Shown one piece after another: positions 61,901 to 64,000 of a DNA stretch of 64,000 bases. Source of the DNA: Asaia bogorensis (lineage in GTDB: Bacteria > Pseudomonadota > Alphaproteobacteria > CACIAM-22H2); NCBI GenBank assembly GCA_945901855.1, contig CAMDLT010000012.1:1-64000 (forward strand), written 5' to 3'. How positions within the stretch are numbered: position 1 is the first letter of the stretch; each line of letters starts with the position of its first letter. The translations under genes were made by a program, and so were the position numbers. The notes under the pieces are model-generated. The model was not told the DNA's origin. It saw only the letters and a program-made list of their open reading frames with translations, and did no database searches.

Positions 61901-62875
61901 ATGGAATTTTCGCGCCGCCAGATTTTGGCCGCAACCGCACTTGCGGCCGCTTTGCCGAGCCAAGCGTTTGGGCAAAGCTTTCCCAATCGCACCATCCGTT
62001 TCGTGGTGCCGTTTCCGCCGGGCGGCTCGCTCGACGTGTCGGCGCGCGCGGTTGCAGACCGTATGACGGTGCTGCTGGGCCAGCCCGTCGTGGTTGAAAA
62101 CCGGCCGGGGGCCGGGGGCAATGTGGGGGCCGACGTGGTCGCCAAATCGCCCGCCGACGGCTACACGATGCTGATGGGCGCTTTGTCCACCCATGCCGTC
62201 AATCCGCACTTGTATGCGCGCATGCCGTTTGACCCGCTCAAGGATTTTGCGGCACTCACACAGATCGGCGACGTGCCCAACATCCTGATCGTCGGCCCGT
62301 CGGTCAAAGCCGCCAACGTGCAGGAACTGGCGCGCGACATTCGTGCCAACCCGAAAGGTTTCAATTACGGTTCGGGCGGCAACGGCAGCGGCGGACATTT
62401 GGCGGGCGCCTTGTTTGCCGACCGCATTGGTGCGCCGATTGAGCATATCCCTTATCAGGGCGGCGCACCGCAGCTCAACGCGCTTCTGTCGGGCGAAACG
62501 CAATTCACCTTCGATAATCTCGCCAACGCGTTTGCGCAAATTCAGGCGGGCCGGGTGCGCGCCCTTGCCGTCACGACGCCAAAACGCAGCGCCCAAGTGC
62601 CCGACGTGCCGACGATGGCCGAGGCCGGCATCCCGGGCTTCGATATCAGCACTTGGTTCGGGATGTTCGTGCCAGCCGGCACGCCCGCCGACATCGTGGC
62701 GCGCCTGTCGGATGCGGCCATCGCGTCGCTGCGCGATCCTGCCACGGTCGAACGTTTGGCGCGTCTGGCGGTCGAGCCGGTCGGCAATACGCCCGCGCAG
62801 TTCACCGCGTTTGTCGCGGCCGAACACGCCAAATATCGCGAGATCGTGCGTCTGTCGGGTGCCAGGATCGACTGA
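61901..62875 (+). CDS. Tripartite tricarboxylate transporter binding protein (Bug/TctC family)
   Basis: 324 residues. The signal peptide (RRQILAATALAAALPSQAFG) has a twin-Arg. The mature protein has the Bug blocks IRFVVPFPPGGSLDVSARAV, VVENRPGAGGNVGADVVAKS, FNYGSGGNGSGGHLAG and PYQGGAPQLNALLSGE. It captures a carboxylate in the periplasm for the TctAB membrane pair encoded next. The exact substrate is unknown; TTT systems import citrate, aromatic acids and, in some sulfonate degraders, sulfolactate. Confidence 0.92.
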   Translation: MEFSRRQILAATALAAALPSQAFGQSFPNRTIRFVVPFPPGGSLDVSARAVADRMTVLLGQPVVVENRPGAGGNVGADVVAKSPADGYTMLMGALSTHAVNPHLYARMPFDPLKDFAALTQIGDVPNILIVGPSVKAANVQELARDIRANPKGFNYGSGGNGSGGHLAGALFADRIGAPIEHIPYQGGAPQLNALLSGETQFTFDNLANAFAQIQAGRVRALAVTTPKRSAQVPDVPTMAEAGIPGFDISTWFGMFVPAGTPADIVARLSDAAIASLRDPATVERLARLAVEPVGNTPAQFTAFVAAEHAKYREIVRLSGARID

Positions 62876-63325
62876 GTGTTGCGCCGACTGAAACGCGCCG
62901 AAACGCTCGCGGGGCTGTTGTTCGTCGCGTTCGGTTCGGCCGCGGTGTGGATCGCAGCGGGCTACCCCTATGGCACGCCCACGCGCATGGGGGCTGGCTT
63001 CGTGCCTGTAGCGCTCGGGTGGTGCTTGGTCGCCCTTGGCATTGCCATCGCGCTGGCGGGTGCCGCGGCCAAGGCCGACGACGCGGTGCCGCCAAGCGAC
63101 GCGCGCCCCCTGCTGTTTTTGCTGCTGGGCGTTGGCGCATTTGCGTTGCTGCTCGAATCGGCCGGGCTGGTCGCGGCCATCTTCGCCTGCGTCGGCGTGG
63201 CGCGTTTGGCCGGGCGACCCTATCGCTGGATCGAATCCGCAGTCTTGGCAGCCGGGCTTGCCGCTGCCGGGGCGGCGATCTTTGTCTACGGACTTGGCCT
63301 GCCGATCCCCCTGCTGCCGCGATGA
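62876..63325 (+). CDS. Tripartite tricarboxylate transporter small membrane subunit (TctB family)
   Basis: 149 residues from GTG at 62876, directly after the TctC-like stop. Four hydrophobic segments are visible (AGLLFVAFGSAAVWIAAGY; then VALGWCLVALGIAIALAG; LLFLLLGVGAFALLL; AAGLAAAGAAIFVYGLGL). Size and topology match TctB, which pairs with TctA. The stop overlaps the TctA-like start (ATGA). Confidence 0.88.
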   Translation: MLRRLKRAETLAGLLFVAFGSAAVWIAAGYPYGTPTRMGAGFVPVALGWCLVALGIAIALAGAAAKADDAVPPSDARPLLFLLLGVGAFALLLESAGLVAAIFACVGVARLAGRPYRWIESAVLAAGLAAAGAAIFVYGLGLPIPLLPR

Positions 63326-64000
63326 GCGAGCTGTTCGATCCGCTGTTGCTGGGATTTTCGGTCGCGCTCACGCCGATCAATCTGTTTTGGTGTTTGGTTG
63401 GCGCCATATTGGGCACGCTGATCGGCGTGCTGCCCGGCATCGGTCCGGTCGCGACGATCGCGATGCTGCTGCCGATCACGTTCCAGCTCGAGCCCGTGGG
63501 CGCGCTGATCATGCTCGCGGGCATCTATTACGGCGCCCAATATGGCGGCTCGACCACTGCCATCCTCGTCAACATGCCGGGCGAATCGTCGTCGGTTGTC
63601 ACCTGCCTCGACGGATTTGCCATGGCGCGCAAAGGCCGGGCCGGAGCGGCTTTGGCGGTTGCGGCACTCGGATCGTTTTTTGCGGGTACGGTTTCGACGC
63701 TCGTTGTGGCGCTGGCGAGCCCGGTCATGGTCGGTTTTGCGATGCTGTTCGGGGCGGCCGAATATTTTTCGCTCATGGTCTTCGGCCTTGTCGCGGCGAT
63801 CGTGCTGGCCCAAGGCTCGGTTGCCAAAGCCGTTGCGATGACGCTGCTGGGCCTGGTGCTGGGCCTTTGCGGCACCGACGTCAATTCGGGCACGCAGCGT
63901 TTTACGTTTGGCATTCCCGAATTGGCGGACGGCATCGGCTTTGTGCCGCTGGCCATGGGGTTGTTTGCGATCGCCGAAATCGCCGTCCAGCTCGAACGCC
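63322..64000 (+). CDS. Tripartite tricarboxylate transporter large membrane subunit (TctA family), 3' truncated by window edge
   Basis: The frame from ATG at 63322 is open to the end of the window (226 codons seen). Translation includes LFWCLVGAILGTLIGVLPGI, GPVATIAMLLPITF, AGIYYGAQYGGSTTAILVNM and PGESSSVVTCLDG, the conserved TctA entry. Full-length TctA is about 500 residues, so just under half is visible. It is the channel-forming subunit, likely co-transcribed with the two preceding genes. Confidence 0.92.
   Translation, partial: MSELFDPLLLGFSVALTPINLFWCLVGAILGTLIGVLPGIGPVATIAMLLPITFQLEPVGALIMLAGIYYGAQYGGSTTAILVNMPGESSSVVTCLDGFAMARKGRAGAALAVAALGSFFAGTVSTLVVALASPVMVGFAMLFGAAEYFSLMVFGLVAAIVLAQGSVAKAVAMTLLGLVLGLCGTDVNSGTQRFTFGIPELADGIGFVPLAMGLFAIAEIAVQLER

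Overview
The window looks like chromosome of a high-GC free-living alphaproteobacterium, probably Rhodospirillales-like. This is an inference from gene order rather than a taxonomic test. The supporting signs are a J-domain gene next to cobS-cobT, rpmB nearby, the SRP RNA gene directly upstream of dnaX-ybaB-recR, glnK-amtB, a dapC-like aminotransferase next to ftsK, many ABC and Bug/Tct uptake systems, and abundant ATGA/GTGA start-stop overlaps. No insertion sequence, prophage, CRISPR array or convincing tRNA was seen. Coding density is high and most gaps are short.

Region by region. 0-2.2 kb: the end of a FecCD-type permease, its ATPase and a PCu(A)C copper chaperone. 2.2-2.95 kb: a gap with TGC-rich repeats, then an acyl-CoA thioesterase. 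2.9-4.85 kb (minus): a GntR/HutC regulator followed by a nucleotidyl-cyclase-like protein with key residues missing. 4.95-21.1 kb (plus): about 18 tightly packed, same-strand genes that look like one catabolic unit. They encode sulfolactate sulfo-lyase SuyAB, SdhB/C/D-like subunits, a TauE/SafE exporter, a TauT/SsuT-type ABC importer, a two-subunit class I fumarase-like hydratase, an SdhA-like flavoprotein, a ThDP enzyme, SlcC- and ComC-like sulfolactate dehydrogenases, an acyl-CoA dehydrogenase, a family III CoA-transferase and a mesaconyl-C4-CoA-hydratase-like protein.

21-31.8 kb: a small unknown gene, a J-domain protein, CobST, a 5'-nucleotidase-type lipoprotein, an esterase-like phytase-fold protein, ribosomal L28, MeaB, AccA and a possibly leaderless AAA ATPase gene. 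31.8-41.5 kb: an Mcl1-like malyl-CoA lyase, an alpha/beta hydrolase, a long-chain acyl-CoA synthetase and a complete Liv-type ABC importer interrupted by a cytochrome c gene. 41.5-46.5 kb: a TTC38-like TPR protein, NudC, SRP RNA, DnaX, YbaB and RecR. 46.5-51.4 kb: a hybrid histidine kinase, a PAS protein, a family 6 uracil/hypoxanthine-DNA glycosylase-like protein and UbiH. 51.5-56.5 kb: GlnK, AmtB, an MsbA-like exporter and a glycosyltransferase. 56.8-64 kb: DapC-like aminotransferase, FtsK, a two-gene unknown module (second gene DUF1828-like), and the start of a tripartite tricarboxylate transporter (TctC, TctB, partial TctA).

How the main cluster may work (inference): SlcC oxidises (S)-sulfolactate to sulfopyruvate, ComC reduces that to (R)-sulfolactate, SuyAB releases sulfite and pyruvate, and the TauE/SafE protein removes sulfite. 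Known sulfolactate loci do not, to my knowledge, carry a whole SDH-like complex, a fumarase-like hydratase and a CoA branch in the same run of genes. The SdhA-like protein also lacks the flavin-linking His and has Glu in place of the substrate-binding Thr. This suggests that the unit processes a sulfonated or methylated C4/C5 dicarboxylate before it reaches sulfolactate or a CoA ester.
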